Source: Caldilineaceae bacterium (GTDB lineage: Bacteria; Chloroflexota; Anaerolineae; Caldilineales; Caldilineaceae). Taken from it: a stretch of 64,000 nucleotides of DNA. The translations under genes and the position numbers were made by a program. Shown here one piece after another: positions 1-10,550 of the stretch (positions are counted from its first letter, which is position 1; each line of letters begins with the position of its first letter). Under the pieces are notes generated by a model. That model had not been told where the DNA came from, did no database searches, and saw only the letters and a list, made by a program, of their open reading frames with translations. The stretch is from the NCBI GenBank assembly GCA_022842065.1, contig JALHQH010000008.1, positions 248,001 through 312,000 of the forward strand, given 5' to 3'.

Positions 1-2
1 GT

Positions 3-24
3 GTCTGCATCAGGGGATGCAGAC
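3..24. repeat. Short perfect hairpin, TGCATCAGGGGATGCA family
   Basis: Nine-base arms (3-11 and 16-24) flank the loop AGGG, and TACAC follows the right arm. An almost identical hairpin lies at 61371-61392, also followed by TACAC. Two intergenic copies 61 kb apart suggest a dispersed REP-like element. No gene starts before position 104. Confidence 0.6.
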
Positions 25-103
25 TACACGGCGCTCTACTGATACTGCTTAATCATTTTACCGGCGATAATGAACCCAGAGCAAACCCACTAAAGAGGCG
101 CAG

Positions 104-1327
104 ATGGCTTCCCAACCTACCAACTATGATGAAACCCAAGTTCCCCAATACTCATTGCCCGATCCGCTGGTTGGGGCTGATGGCAGTCCGATTACAACCG
201 TTGCGGCGTGGCAGACCAAACGCCGCCCCGAACTACTGCAACTTTTTGCGAAAGAGGTTTACGGCCAAACGCCGCAGACCAAGCTCCCGCTGCGCTTTGT
301 CATCCACGAGACTGGGGCGGATGCGCTGGCTGGGTTGGCCACCCGTAAGCAGGTTACCATCTATTTCACCGCAGAGGATGACGGCCCACGGCTGGATCTG
401 CTGATCTACCTGCCGCACGGACATACAGCACCGGTCGGGCTTTTTCTGGGCCTGAACTTTTTTGGTAACCACACCGTCCATGCCGACCCGGCCATTCGTT
501 TGGCGCATAGTTGGCTGCGCAATGCGCCCGAGTTCGGCATCGTTGACAATCGCGCAACCGAAGCATCGCGTGGCATGCGTGCCGAACGTTGGCCCGTGGA
601 ACAGATCCTGGCCCGCGGTTATGGCGTGGCGACTGCCTATTATGGCGATCTCGATCCTGATTACGATGACGGCTTTCAAAATGGGGTGCAACCGCTCTTT
701 TATCGTGGTGGTCAGCAACAACCGGGGATCGCTGAGTGGGGCGCGATTGGGGCTTGGGCGTGGGGCTTGAGCCGGGCGCTCGACTATCTGGTCACCGACC
801 TGGCGATCGACGCTGAACGGGTCGCGGTCATGGGCCATTCGCGCCTGGGCAAAGCCGCGCTCTGGGCCGGTGCGCAGGATGAACGCTTTGGGTTGGTGAT
901 CTCCAACGATTCGGGCTGTGGCGGCGCGGCCCTTTCGCGGCGCTGCTTCGGCGAGACTGTCGCCGCGATCAACGACCGGTTTCCCCATTGGTTCTGCGCC
1001 AACTTCAAGCTGTACAACGACAACGAAGCGGCGCTCCCCGTCGATCAACATGAATTGCTGGCCCTGGTCGCGCCCCGTCCACTTTATGTCGCCAGCGCCG
1101 CCGAAGATCTCTGGGCCGACCCGCACGGTGAGTTCTTGGGGGCCTACCACGCCTCGCCCGTTTATACGTTATGCGGGTTAGAAGGGTTGCCAGCCACCAT
1201 GCCGGAAATTCACCAGCCAACCGGCGGCCACATCGGCTACCACATCCGCGCCGGCGGCCACGATGTCACCAGCTATGACTGGGACCGGTTTATGGATTTT
1301 GCGGATCGGCAGTGGGATAAAACGTGA
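104..1327 (+). CDS. Glucuronoyl esterase-like (CE15) alpha/beta hydrolase
   Basis: The 407-residue protein looks like a carbohydrate esterase family 15 enzyme. That family cleaves the ester between 4-O-methyl-glucuronic acid on xylan and lignin alcohols. The nucleophile elbow is GHSRLGK at residues 244-250 (Ser246), the form typical of bacterial CE15 members. A conserved stretch with SGCGG follows near residue 270, and the catalytic histidine is probably His386 in RAGGHD. I see no signal peptide, so it may act inside the cell or use another export route. The start is set by AGAGG seven bases upstream. The convergent neighbour is uronate isomerase, which fits glucuronate release followed by catabolism. 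A generic acetylxylan esterase activity cannot be excluded. Confidence 0.8.
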   Translation: MASQPTNYDETQVPQYSLPDPLVGADGSPITTVAAWQTKRRPELLQLFAKEVYGQTPQTKLPLRFVIHETGADALAGLATRKQVTIYFTAEDDGPRLDLLIYLPHGHTAPVGLFLGLNFFGNHTVHADPAIRLAHSWLRNAPEFGIVDNRATEASRGMRAERWPVEQILARGYGVATAYYGDLDPDYDDGFQNGVQPLFYRGGQQQPGIAEWGAIGAWAWGLSRALDYLVTDLAIDAERVAVMGHSRLGKAALWAGAQDERFGLVISNDSGCGGAALSRRCFGETVAAINDRFPHWFCANFKLYNDNEAALPVDQHELLALVAPRPLYVASAAEDLWADPHGEFLGAYHASPVYTLCGLEGLPATMPEIHQPTGGHIGYHIRAGGHDVTSYDWDRFMDFADRQWDKT

Positions 1328-1373
1328 AACGTAATTCGTAACGCGTAACTTTGCAGGAACATTCACGCATCAC

Positions 1374-1415
1374 GTTTTACGTTTTACGTTTTACGTTTTA
1401 CGCATCACGTTTTAC
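1374..1415. repeat. Heptamer tandem repeat (GTTTTAC)
   Basis: Four exact head-to-tail copies of GTTTTAC occupy 1374-1401, and a fifth at 1409-1415 runs into the uxaC stop codon. The words CGTAA and ACGCGTAA just upstream are related. The array fills the gap between two convergent genes. Similar words (GCATCAC, CACGTTTTACG) recur at 3789-3838. Confidence 0.7.
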
Positions 1416-2827
1416 AGCCGATAAGCACGCTTCGGCAACTCATACGCCATTGCCCGCGCCATTGCATGCGCATCGCTTTCATCGACAATGTGGCGGGCGA
1501 CGAGGCCGGCCAGCCAGTTGGCACTGGCGCGGCGCCAGAGGTCGTGGCGCACGGGAATCGAGGCAAAGGCGCGTGTGTCGTCGTTAAAGCCGGCGGTGTT
1601 GTAAATCCCCGCGGTTTCCATCACCAGGTCAAAGTAGCGCGTCATGCCGTTGAGACTGTCATAAAACCACCAAGGTGGCCCCAACAGCAGGCTGGGATAG
1701 TGGCCGGCCAATGGGGCCATTTCGCGGCCATAAGCTGTTTCGTCCAGGGTAAATAGGATCAGGGTCAACCGATTGTCGTTGCCAAAGCGGTTAAGCAGGG
1801 CGTGCAACCCATGCGTGTAGTCACTAGTGATTGGAATATCCGCGCCTTTGTCGCGGCCAAAGCGGCGATAGAGTGCGTCGTTGTGGTTGCGATAGGAGCC
1901 GGGGTGTAACTGCATCACCAGCCCATCTTCAATGCTCATGCGCGCCATTTCGACCAACATATGGCCAGTGAAGCGGCGCGTATCTTCGGGGGTAGCTGCC
2001 CCTTGGAGGGCACGCTGCAAAATGGCATCTGCCTCGCCTGCGGTCAACGTCACGGTGTAGGGGGTAAGCGCAGCGTGATCAGTGGCGGTGGCCCCCATGC
2101 TTTTGAAATAGGCCCGGCGATTTTCCAGCGCCGCAATAAAGGTCTGGTAGTTGTGAACCGTAATGCCACTGGCTGCGCTCAGGAGGTCAATATTGCCCCG
2201 CCAGTTGTCGAAATCGAGGTTGACCACCCCATCGGGCCGGAAGGTGGGGCGAATATTGCCCTGCCAACCAGAGGCCCGCAATGTTTGGTGTTGTTGCAGC
2301 GGATCGGTGGCGGCGTCGGTGGTGCAGAGTACCTCGACCTTAAAGCGTTCAAAGAGCGTACGTGGTTTGTAGGCCGGCTGGGCGAGTTTCTCGGCTAGTT
2401 CGTCGTAGATGAGCTGTGCCGTATCACTATTCAGTGGCTGGGTGATATCAAAGATCGTCACCAACTCTTCTTTGATCCATGCCCCCGTCGGGGTCCCACG
2501 AAAGAGGTAAAAGTGATCGGCGAAGATCTGCCAGATCTTGCGGTGATCCTCCTCAACCCAGCCATCGTCATTGGGACGTACGCCGACCGCTTCCAGCGGT
2601 ACGCCCTGTGAATAGAGCATGCGGAAGACATAGTGATCGGGAATGATAAAGAGATCGGCCGGCGTGCCCAATGTGGCATTCTCATCCGCCAGCAGGGCCG
2701 GATCGACATGGCCGTGCGGACTCACAATCGGCAGGTCGGCAATTGGCGCATAGAGCGTGCGGGCGAGGGCGCGTATGGTCGGATCGGGGTCAAAGTAGCG
2801 GTCAGGATGCAGGGCAGCACTGTTCAT
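1412..2827 (-). CDS. uxaC: Uronate (glucuronate/galacturonate) isomerase
   Basis: The 471-residue protein matches uronate isomerase over its whole length. The enzyme converts D-glucuronate to D-fructuronate and D-galacturonate to D-tagaturonate, the first step of the Ashwell pathway in the cytoplasm. It belongs to the amidohydrolase superfamily; the metal-binding HxH is His38-Gly-His40 in SPHGHVDP. Length is normal for UxaC. GGAG precedes the start at good spacing. The upstream Uma2-like gene ends six bases before this start, so the two are probably co-transcribed although functionally unrelated. The CE15-like esterase converges on it from the left and could supply its substrate. Confidence 0.95.
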   Translation of the reverse strand: MNSAALHPDRYFDPDPTIRALARTLYAPIADLPIVSPHGHVDPALLADENATLGTPADLFIIPDHYVFRMLYSQGVPLEAVGVRPNDDGWVEEDHRKIWQIFADHFYLFRGTPTGAWIKEELVTIFDITQPLNSDTAQLIYDELAEKLAQPAYKPRTLFERFKVEVLCTTDAATDPLQQHQTLRASGWQGNIRPTFRPDGVVNLDFDNWRGNIDLLSAASGITVHNYQTFIAALENRRAYFKSMGATATDHAALTPYTVTLTAGEADAILQRALQGAATPEDTRRFTGHMLVEMARMSIEDGLVMQLHPGSYRNHNDALYRRFGRDKGADIPITSDYTHGLHALLNRFGNDNRLTLILFTLDETAYGREMAPLAGHYPSLLLGPPWWFYDSLNGMTRYFDLVMETAGIYNTAGFNDDTRAFASIPVRHDLWRRASANWLAGLVARHIVDESDAHAMARAMAYELPKRAYRL

Positions 2828-2833
2828 CGTTGC

Positions 2834-3646
2834 TTACTCCAGTTCCTCTTCGGCGACGCCCAACGCCCGTAGCTTGGCGGCCAGGCGTTCGGCCCGCGCT
2901 TTTTGGGCTTGGTATTCGGGTAAAACAAAAGGTTGGTAAACCGCATCTTCGCTCAATTCAATCAAATATGGTTGGCGATAGAGGTCACCAATGCGAAATT
3001 GAAAGCCAGGCAAGACAACGGAGCAAATCACATCGCCATTCACGGGCGCAATTGGGGCATAGAGTCCGGCCGCGGTCCGTTGATAGAAGCTCATATGCAC
3101 GCTACTGGCATCCAAAATGTAATATTCTTGGACACCAATTCCTTCATACTCGGCTTTCTTCTGTTTGGTATCGCGTTCAATTTCCTTGGGCGTTGAGTCG
3201 GAGAGGGATTCAATCGCCAGGTCAACAATCCCCCGGTAGTTGCGGTCGAGATCATTGAGCGGTACAGGGTTGTCATTGCGCACTGCGAAAAGATCAGGTT
3301 TGCGAATGGTCGTCTTGGTGGCAAGGGGCAACCGAAAGCCAATCTCCAGGTTCACCAAGCGTGCAATCGGAAAGACTTCCAGATAGGCTTCCAGGAGCTT
3401 AAGTAGCCAACGATAAATTGCCGCATTACGCACATCAGCCATCGGCTTCTCCTCTAGGATGCCGTTGTTCCATTCATAGTTAAAGTCTGGATGCTCATAG
3501 TAGTCGCGCCAGTAGACCGCTTCGCTGACAACCTTGCCATCTTCTGATTGTGGCTGGGACGCGCGGTAGTGGTTATGGCCGTTTGCATGATGTTGACCAT
3601 TGACTTCACGACTGGTTGTGGACTGGTTGACCAATGACTCAGACAT
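2834..3646 (-). CDS. Uma2 family (DUF820) endonuclease-like protein
   Basis: The 270-residue protein is a Uma2/DUF820 member, a PD-(D/E)XK-fold family greatly expanded in Cyanobacteria and Chloroflexota, with no settled function. The fold signature is visible as RKPDLFAV (Asp), then an acidic strand with IESLSDST, a downstream Lys-Tyr-Gly segment (KKAEYEGIGVQEYYILD), and a C-terminal basic coiled tail rich in Ala-Glu-Arg-Leu. The N-terminal 35 residues are His/Asn-rich and look disordered. I chose the ATG at 3646 because GGGAGG lies just upstream; an upstream in-frame start lacks a ribosome-binding site. It precedes uxaC by six bases. Confidence 0.85.
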   Translation of the reverse strand: MSESLVNQSTTSREVNGQHHANGHNHYRASQPQSEDGKVVSEAVYWRDYYEHPDFNYEWNNGILEEKPMADVRNAAIYRWLLKLLEAYLEVFPIARLVNLEIGFRLPLATKTTIRKPDLFAVRNDNPVPLNDLDRNYRGIVDLAIESLSDSTPKEIERDTKQKKAEYEGIGVQEYYILDASSVHMSFYQRTAAGLYAPIAPVNGDVICSVVLPGFQFRIGDLYRQPYLIELSEDAVYQPFVLPEYQAQKARAERLAAKLRALGVAEEELE

Positions 3647-3788
3647 AGCTCCCTCCCTTCCCAAAAATGGAGCAGGACATACCCAGGCAATGTAACATAG
3701 AGCCATGTTACCGTCAAATATCCCCAGCGGGGCGTCCTGTGCTATGCTGGACAAAACAAGTTACGAGTTACGCGCCCAAGGGGCACCC

Positions 3789-3838
3789 GACGCATCACGC
3801 AGCACGTCTCACGCAGCACGTTTTACGCATTACGTTCT
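3789..3838. repeat. Intergenic repeated words (GCATCACGCAGCACG type)
   Basis: Imperfect copies of CGCATCACG, CAGCACG and CACGTTTTACGCATTACG follow each other in the gap before the enolase-superfamily gene. The words match those in the 1374-1415 array. Function is unknown; this may be a slippage-generated filler. Confidence 0.5.
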
Positions 3839-3857
3839 AAAATCCATAGGAGCAACC

Positions 3858-4997
3858 ATGCAGATTACGGAAATTGAGCCGGTGGTGGTCCATGTCAACC
3901 ACCGTGGTGATTGGATCTTTATCCTAGTGCATACCGATGCTGGCATCACTGGGGTCGGCGAGGCGAGCCATAGCAGCAACGACGCGCTGTTGCTCGACCT
4001 GTTGGCACGCGTTAAAGGCGGGCTGATCGGGTTAGAAGCGCATAATATTCATCAGCTCTGGGAGAAATTGGCCGGGCTGAATGTGGGGCGCATTGGTCAC
4101 ACCTTGCTCAGCGGGATCGAGATGGCGATGTGGGATGCCTTTGGCCAGCAGGTTGGGCAGCCGATCCACGCCCTGTTGGGTGGTGCTTTACGTAAACGGC
4201 TGCGCCTCTATGCCAACATCAACCGTCATGTGCGTGACCGCGCGCCGGCTAGTTTTGCCCAGGCGGCAGCCCAAGCAGTGGGCGAAGGGTTTACCGCAAT
4301 CAAATTGGCCCCTTTTGACGAATTGCGTAGCCTTGAACACATCCGCACCGGCCCCCAAGCGGCTTGGCGCGCCGGGGTGGAACGGGTGCGCGCCGTCCGT
4401 CAAGCGATTGGTGACACGGTGGAACTGGCCGTTGATTGTCACAGCCGCATGGATCTGGCCGAAGCGCTAATTGTCGGTCGCGAACTGGTGGACTGTAGCC
4501 TCTTCTGGTATGAAGAGCCGGTTCATCATGCGCTGGTTGAAGAGCTGGCAACGGTGACCCGCACCATCCCCATCACGACTGCTTCAGCAGAGAGCATCTT
4601 TGGGATCGAAGCGTTTCGCCCTTTTTTTGAACAGCGGGTGGTCGATGTGTTGATGCCGGATGTGAAACACGCGGGTGGCTTGCAAGAGACCAAAAATATC
4701 GCCGAAGCGGCGCGCGCCAGTGGTTTATTGATTGCCCCGCATAATCCCTCCGGTCCGGTAGCCAGTGTGGCGAGTGGCCAAGTCTCGGCCACGTTGCGCA
4801 ACTTCTATATTTTGGAGTATGCCTGGGGTGAAGTGGACTGGCGCGCTGATTTGCTGGAACCAAGGGAGCGGATTGAAGATGGACATCTCATTGTGAATGA
4901 TGAACCGGGCTTGGGCCACCGGCTCAACTGGGCATTGGTCAACCAACATCGGCGTCAACAGGCCAGCGCGGCGGATTCATCCAAGGCGCAGGTATAA
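3858..4997 (+). CDS. Enolase-superfamily sugar-acid dehydratase (galactonate dehydratase-like)
   Basis: The 379-residue protein has the mandelate racemase/muconate lactonising enzyme fold. Visible active-site groups are Lys149 on the second barrel strand (AIKLAP), Asp193 and His195 in VDCHSRMD, Glu219-220 in WYEEP, Glu245 in ASAES, Asp268 in MPDVKHAGG and His295 in APHNPSGPV. The D-x-H-x-R and PHNPxGP signatures resemble D-galactonate dehydratase more than the mannonate dehydratase group. It should remove water from an aldonic acid to give a 2-keto-3-deoxy acid. The exact substrate cannot be read from sequence. The ATG at 3858 has AGGAG upstream. A uronate-pathway role fits the neighbouring uxaC. 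Confidence 0.8.
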   Translation: MQITEIEPVVVHVNHRGDWIFILVHTDAGITGVGEASHSSNDALLLDLLARVKGGLIGLEAHNIHQLWEKLAGLNVGRIGHTLLSGIEMAMWDAFGQQVGQPIHALLGGALRKRLRLYANINRHVRDRAPASFAQAAAQAVGEGFTAIKLAPFDELRSLEHIRTGPQAAWRAGVERVRAVRQAIGDTVELAVDCHSRMDLAEALIVGRELVDCSLFWYEEPVHHALVEELATVTRTIPITTASAESIFGIEAFRPFFEQRVVDVLMPDVKHAGGLQETKNIAEAARASGLLIAPHNPSGPVASVASGQVSATLRNFYILEYAWGEVDWRADLLEPRERIEDGHLIVNDEPGLGHRLNWALVNQHRRQQASAADSSKAQV

Positions 4998-4999
4998 AA

Positions 5000-5028
5000 G
5001 TGAGTAGTAAAGAGTATTTGCTACTCAC
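5000..5028 (+). terminator. Hairpin after the dehydratase gene
   Basis: GTGAGTAG (5000-5007) and CTACTCAC (5021-5028) form a perfect eight-pair stem directly after the stop codon. No T-run follows, so it is only a weak candidate for an intrinsic terminator and may stabilise the mRNA end instead. Confidence 0.35.
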
Positions 5029-5169
5029 CGCCAAAATACATAAAATAATTCTACATAGCTAATCTTTGCGTAAAAATTTATGATTTGCAACCGCCCCCGC
5101 CGTGCTACAGGTGTAGAAGTTTGTATCATATCTTTGGCAAAGTGGGCCAATTGGGCGTAAGATTACAGG

Positions 5170-7416
<2,247 letters not shown>

Positions 7417-7436
7417 AAAATAAACCTGTAATCGAA

Positions 7437-7493
7437 CGTAGGCTGAGCTTGTCGAAGCCGAAGTGGCTCCGGCTTCGACAAGCTCAGCCTACG
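7437..7493. terminator. Perfect 24-bp inverted repeat after rarA
   Basis: Arms 7437-7460 and 7470-7493 are exact complements around a nine-base loop, built on the word GGCTTCGACAAGCTCAGCC. A T6 run begins ten bases beyond the stem (7505-7510 region), so it could act as a rho-independent terminator for rarA. The same 15-base core recurs near 9020, 23890 and 62540, which also makes it a dispersed repeat. Confidence 0.65.
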
Positions 7494-7592
7494 GTCACTG
7501 AACATTTTTTATCTCGATTAAAAGAGTAGACTTACCAAAATGCTCATCAGCCACAGGTGTGCACAGATGAGCCAAACGAAATGGAAGAATCT

Positions 7593-8981
7593 ATGCAGCA
7601 TCAGCAAATGGCCGTTGACGTACAGTTGTTAAAAAAGTATGATCGCTCGGGACCACGTTACACCAGCTACCCCACCGCGCCCTATTTTCACCCGGGCGTG
7701 GGTGCTACGGCCTATCAGCAACATCTCCAGCAGGAAGATACCGGCCACGCCCGCGATATTTCGCTTTATGTCCACCTGCCCTTTTGTGACACGCTCTGCT
7801 ACTTTTGTGGCTGTAATATGATGGTGACACAGAGCCAGGCCAAGGTTGAGCGCTATCTTGACTATTTGGAAAAAGAGATTGCCCTGTTGCGTCCCCATTT
7901 GGGGCCGGCGCCCAGGGTTGCCCAACTGCATTGGGGTGGCGGTACGCCAACGCATTTGAAACCGGACCAGATCCGGCGTTTGGGCGGTATGTTACATGCT
8001 GCCTTTGATTTTAATGAAGATGCCGAGATGGGCGTCGAGATTGACCCGCGCGAGTTGACGCGCGATCATGTCGAAGCGCTGCGCACGGTCGGTTTCAATC
8101 GCTGCAGCCTGGGGGTACAGGACTTCGATCCGCAAGTACAGGTTGCAGTCAATCGCAAACAGCCACAGGCGATTACGCAGCAGGCCATCGATTGGGCGCG
8201 CGACCTCGGTTTTGGCAGTGTCAACGTCGATCTAATGTATGGCCTGCCCCACCAAACGACGACCACTTTTACCAATACACTAGAGCGGGTCTTGACCATG
8301 AGCCCCGACCGGCTGGCGGTCTTCAACTATGCCCACCTGCCCAACATGATCAAACACCAGTGTATGATTCAGGAGGAGTGGCTGCCCTCGCCGGAAGAGA
8401 AGTTGCAACTGTTGAAGCTGAGCATCGAGCGGCTGACCGGCGCGGATTATGTCTACATTGGCATGGATCACTTTGCCCGGCCCGATGATGAATTAACGAT
8501 TGCCATGGAACAGGGCAGCCTCTATCGCAACTTCCAGGGCTATTCGACCCATGCCGGGATCAATTTGGTTGCGCTGGGCATGAGCAGCATTGGCATGCTC
8601 TCCTCGCTCTATGTGCAGAACCAAAAGACGCTGGAAGAGTATTACAAAGCGCTCGACAACAATGAATTGCCGATCATGCGCGGGGTAGAGCTAACCGCCG
8701 ATGACCGCCTGCGCCGCGAGGTGATCGTCGAGTTGATGTGCAACTTTGTGCTCCACAAAGCCAAGATCGAAGCCAAGTATGCGATCGCCTTCGACAGCTA
8801 CTTCGCCGATGCGCTCCAACAACTCGAACCCTTCCAGGCGGATGGGCTGCTTGCATTACACCCCGACAAGATCATCGTCACCGTACCAGGGCGGCTGCTG
8901 ATTCGCAATATCGTCATGAATTTTGACGCTTATCTGCAGCGTAAAGAAGGCAAGAAGCCGCAATTCTCGCGCACGGTCTAA
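7593..8981 (+). CDS. hemN: Oxygen-independent coproporphyrinogen III oxidase
   Basis: The 462-residue radical-SAM enzyme decarboxylates coproporphyrinogen III to protoporphyrinogen IX in heme synthesis without oxygen. The CX3CX2CXC cluster motif is at Cys65, 69, 72 and 74 (PFCDTLCYFCGC). The N-terminal KKYDRSGPRYTSYPTAP is diagnostic for HemN proper rather than the shorter HemW. Length equals that of E. coli HemN. The start at 7593 has GGAAG six bases upstream; a GTG at 7557 is in frame but has no ribosome-binding site. It is monocistronic and followed by a palindrome-rich gap. Confidence 0.93.
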   Translation: MQHQQMAVDVQLLKKYDRSGPRYTSYPTAPYFHPGVGATAYQQHLQQEDTGHARDISLYVHLPFCDTLCYFCGCNMMVTQSQAKVERYLDYLEKEIALLRPHLGPAPRVAQLHWGGGTPTHLKPDQIRRLGGMLHAAFDFNEDAEMGVEIDPRELTRDHVEALRTVGFNRCSLGVQDFDPQVQVAVNRKQPQAITQQAIDWARDLGFGSVNVDLMYGLPHQTTTTFTNTLERVLTMSPDRLAVFNYAHLPNMIKHQCMIQEEWLPSPEEKLQLLKLSIERLTGADYVYIGMDHFARPDDELTIAMEQGSLYRNFQGYSTHAGINLVALGMSSIGMLSSLYVQNQKTLEEYYKALDNNELPIMRGVELTADDRLRREVIVELMCNFVLHKAKIEAKYAIAFDSYFADALQQLEPFQADGLLALHPDKIIVTVPGRLLIRNIVMNFDAYLQRKEGKKPQFSRTV

Positions 8982-8998
8982 TGTGAGCACGGCTTAAA

Positions 8999-9133
8999 AT
9001 AGGACTTGCGTAATTACCTCTGGCTTCGACAAGCTCAGCAGCCGGTAACTACGTATACCAGCGATTGTCATAAATTAACATTTTCTACACGAGTAAAAAT
9101 GTTAATTTATGACAGAGCCAAGTATAAGTCCTA
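8999..9133. mobile_element. Possible MITE-like element (AGGACTT ends)
   Basis: TAGGACTT near 9000 and AAGTCCTA near 9127 form inverted ends of a segment with no coding sequence. It contains a copy of TTCGACAAGCTCAGC and a perfect 19-base inverted repeat (9066-9084 with 9096-9114, TGTCATAAATTAACATTTT type). AGGACTTACG-type ends also bound the segment at 59137-59243. No target-site duplication is evident, so mobility is inference. Confidence 0.35.
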
Positions 9134-9141
9134 TAAAAGTA

Positions 9142-9201
9142 GACGCCCATCCAAAAAGTATCCCATAGCCTTGGCTGCGGGATACTTTTTGGATGGGCGT
9201 C
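9142..9201. repeat. Perfect 23-bp inverted repeat
   Basis: Arms 9142-9164 and 9179-9201 (GACGCCCATCCAAAAAGTAT... type) are exact complements. The 14-base loop holds a second small hairpin, AGCC-TT-GGCT. It lies between hemN and the convergent 75-residue gene and could end transcription from either side, though no long T-run follows. Confidence 0.7.
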
Positions 9202-9307
9202 CATTCTATAATTGGTTTTGCGCACCAGTAGCCCCGCGCGATTGTGTGTTTCCTTGAAAATGCTAGTGTCGGTTTACTAACGCTAGCGTTTTCAAAACAA
9301 CCGCCGC

Positions 9308-9535
9308 TTAGTTGGCTCGGTGGTCAGTGCTTGGTGCCTGACGCTGGCGAAATGGGGAGCCGCTCAGCAGTTGTTCGACCCAATGGGGTAGCAGATGGTG
9401 CGCGGTGACACTGTGCTCAATTGCATTGCGTGGGGAAACACCGTGTACTTCTACCCCTTTGCGGTCTTCTGCCATTTCACGCAGGATATCTTCATAACGA
9501 CTGCGTGACGCTTCAAACATGGCATAGTCAAACAT
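9308..9535 (-). CDS. Small 75-residue protein of unknown function
   Basis: I do not recognise this protein. It is mostly helical by composition (MFDYAMFEASRSRYEDILREM at the start region, split as an acidic/basic amphipathic helix), with a central GVSPRNAIEHSV and a basic C-terminus. There is no signal peptide or membrane segment. It is probably real because GGAGGT lies five bases before the ATG, a TATAAT-like -10 box (9584-9589) stands about 50 bases upstream, and a 34-base dyad covers the expected transcription start. It faces hemN across two palindromes and is transcribed alone. Confidence 0.6.
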   Translation of the reverse strand: MFDYAMFEASRSRYEDILREMAEDRKGVEVHGVSPRNAIEHSVTAHHLLPHWVEQLLSGSPFRQRQAPSTDHRAN

Positions 9536-9548
9536 GATCTACCTCCGA

Positions 9549-9589
9549 ATCTCTCGTCAACTACCATAGTTGACCAAGAGATCATTATA
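9549..9589 (-). promoter_or_regulatory. -10 box with operator-like dyad
   Basis: On the minus strand TATAAT (9589-9584) is followed at once by a dyad: ATCTCT, one or two bases, GTCAACT, five-base centre, AGTTGAC, then AGAGAT (9549-9582). The symmetry spans the predicted start of transcription of the 75-residue gene. This placement is typical of a repressor site, although a 5' mRNA hairpin is equally possible. No good -35 box is seen. Confidence 0.5.
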
Positions 9590-9656
9590 CCGTGGCGGCG
9601 TTACAGTTGAGTTGCCAGTTTGCTGACAGTTTTCCATCATCAATGAGGTCTTTCCT

Positions 9657-10412
9657 CTATACTTTGTGCTCCTTGCCTGCTGGGGCTGCCCACTCATGAT
9701 TGCCGCCATTGTTTGTGGCAAGCAAGGCTTCTAACTCAGCCCAGTTGATGGCTTCGCACGCTGTTGCTAGATGTTGGGGACACGGCTGTTCGGCAACACA
9801 CAAACTAGCCTGCCGTTGCGGATCGGTAAGATAGCCAGGGTAGCGGATCATGTCAAAGCTGCCGGTATGAGCGTGGGCGCGGGCGGGCACGCCAACCAGC
9901 ACAGCTCGCGTATCAGCTGATTTGGTGACGACAGCATTGGCACCAATCACTGCATCATCACCCACCTGAATTGGCCCGAGCACTTTCGCACCGGCGGCAA
10001 CAAAGACGCGATCACCCAGCACAGGGTAACCACCGTTTAGCCGGCGGCCGCCGTAGCCAACAGTGACCCCCTGGTAGATGTCACAATTGCGACCGATGAC
10101 CGACTGATCACCGATAAAGATGCAGCCAAAATGGGGAAAGTAGAGCCCTGGCCCGATCTTGGCGTTGGGGCTGATATAAATCCCAGTGCTGATTTCGACC
10201 AGCCGCGTGATCAGCGCTTCTATCACAATGAGCGGCCACCAAATGGCCCCTTTGCGCCTGCGTGTATTCAACCAATGGCTGATCCGATAAAGGGCAATGG
10301 CCTGAAAACCGGGAAAAAGTAGCACGATGGCGAGTGCCGGCTGTCCCAATCGTTCCCGATAACGGGCCAGATCCCAGCGCAGATGTTGGAACGTTTCACG
10401 GAATGTTAGCAT
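9657..10412 (-). CDS. Serine acetyltransferase-like hexapeptide transferase
   Basis: The 251-residue protein has a left-handed beta-helix of hexapeptide repeats (about residues 75-170) in the CysE manner: IYISPNAKIGPGLYFPHFG, then GVTVGYGG and VLGDRVFVAAGAKVLG. A hydrophobic segment (LAIVLLFPGFQAIALY) precedes it. In CysE this fold transfers acetyl to serine; at the end of a polysaccharide locus it more likely O-acetylates a sugar. The C-terminal 70 residues are not part of the family core. It is the last gene of the minus-strand exopolysaccharide run, and a tandem repeat sits just ahead of its start. No strong ribosome-binding site is visible. Confidence 0.75.
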   Translation of the reverse strand: MLTFRETFQHLRWDLARYRERLGQPALAIVLLFPGFQAIALYRISHWLNTRRRKGAIWWPLIVIEALITRLVEISTGIYISPNAKIGPGLYFPHFGCIFIGDQSVIGRNCDIYQGVTVGYGGRRLNGGYPVLGDRVFVAAGAKVLGPIQVGDDAVIGANAVVTKSADTRAVLVGVPARAHAHTGSFDMIRYPGYLTDPQRQASLCVAEQPCPQHLATACEAINWAELEALLATNNGGNHEWAAPAGKEHKV

Positions 10413-10423
10413 AGTTTACTCAC

Positions 10424-10474
10424 AGATTGCCCAAAGATTGCCCAAAGATTGCCCAAAGATTGCCCAAAGATTGC
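10424..10474. repeat. 11-bp tandem repeat upstream of the acyltransferase
   Basis: The unit AGATTGCCCAA occurs four times without a break (10424-10467), followed by a partial copy AGATTGC. It starts 12 bases before the ATG of the acyltransferase, in the leader where the ribosome-binding site or promoter would lie. Copy-number change by slippage could alter expression. Confidence 0.85.
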
Positions 10475-10496
10475 TTTGACAGAAGGTAAAGCTGAG

Positions 10497-10538
10497 TGAT
10501 TAGGTGATTAGTAAGATCAGGCACCAATCACCTAATCA
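10497..10538 (-). terminator. Inverted repeat after the LysM-like gene
   Basis: TGATTAGGTGATT (10497-10509) and AATCACCTAATCA (10526-10538) are exact complements, 13 bases after the stop codon of the minus-strand gene at 10551. No T-run is present. It may be a weak terminator or an mRNA end stabiliser. Related GATTAGGTGATT words occur at about 32125. Confidence 0.4.
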
Positions 10539-10550
10539 ACCTATCACTGG

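Noticed and set aside
1374..3838. Short repeated words as a CRISPR array
   Set aside because: Units are 7-18 bases, have no unique spacers of 30 or more bases, and no cas genes are in the window.
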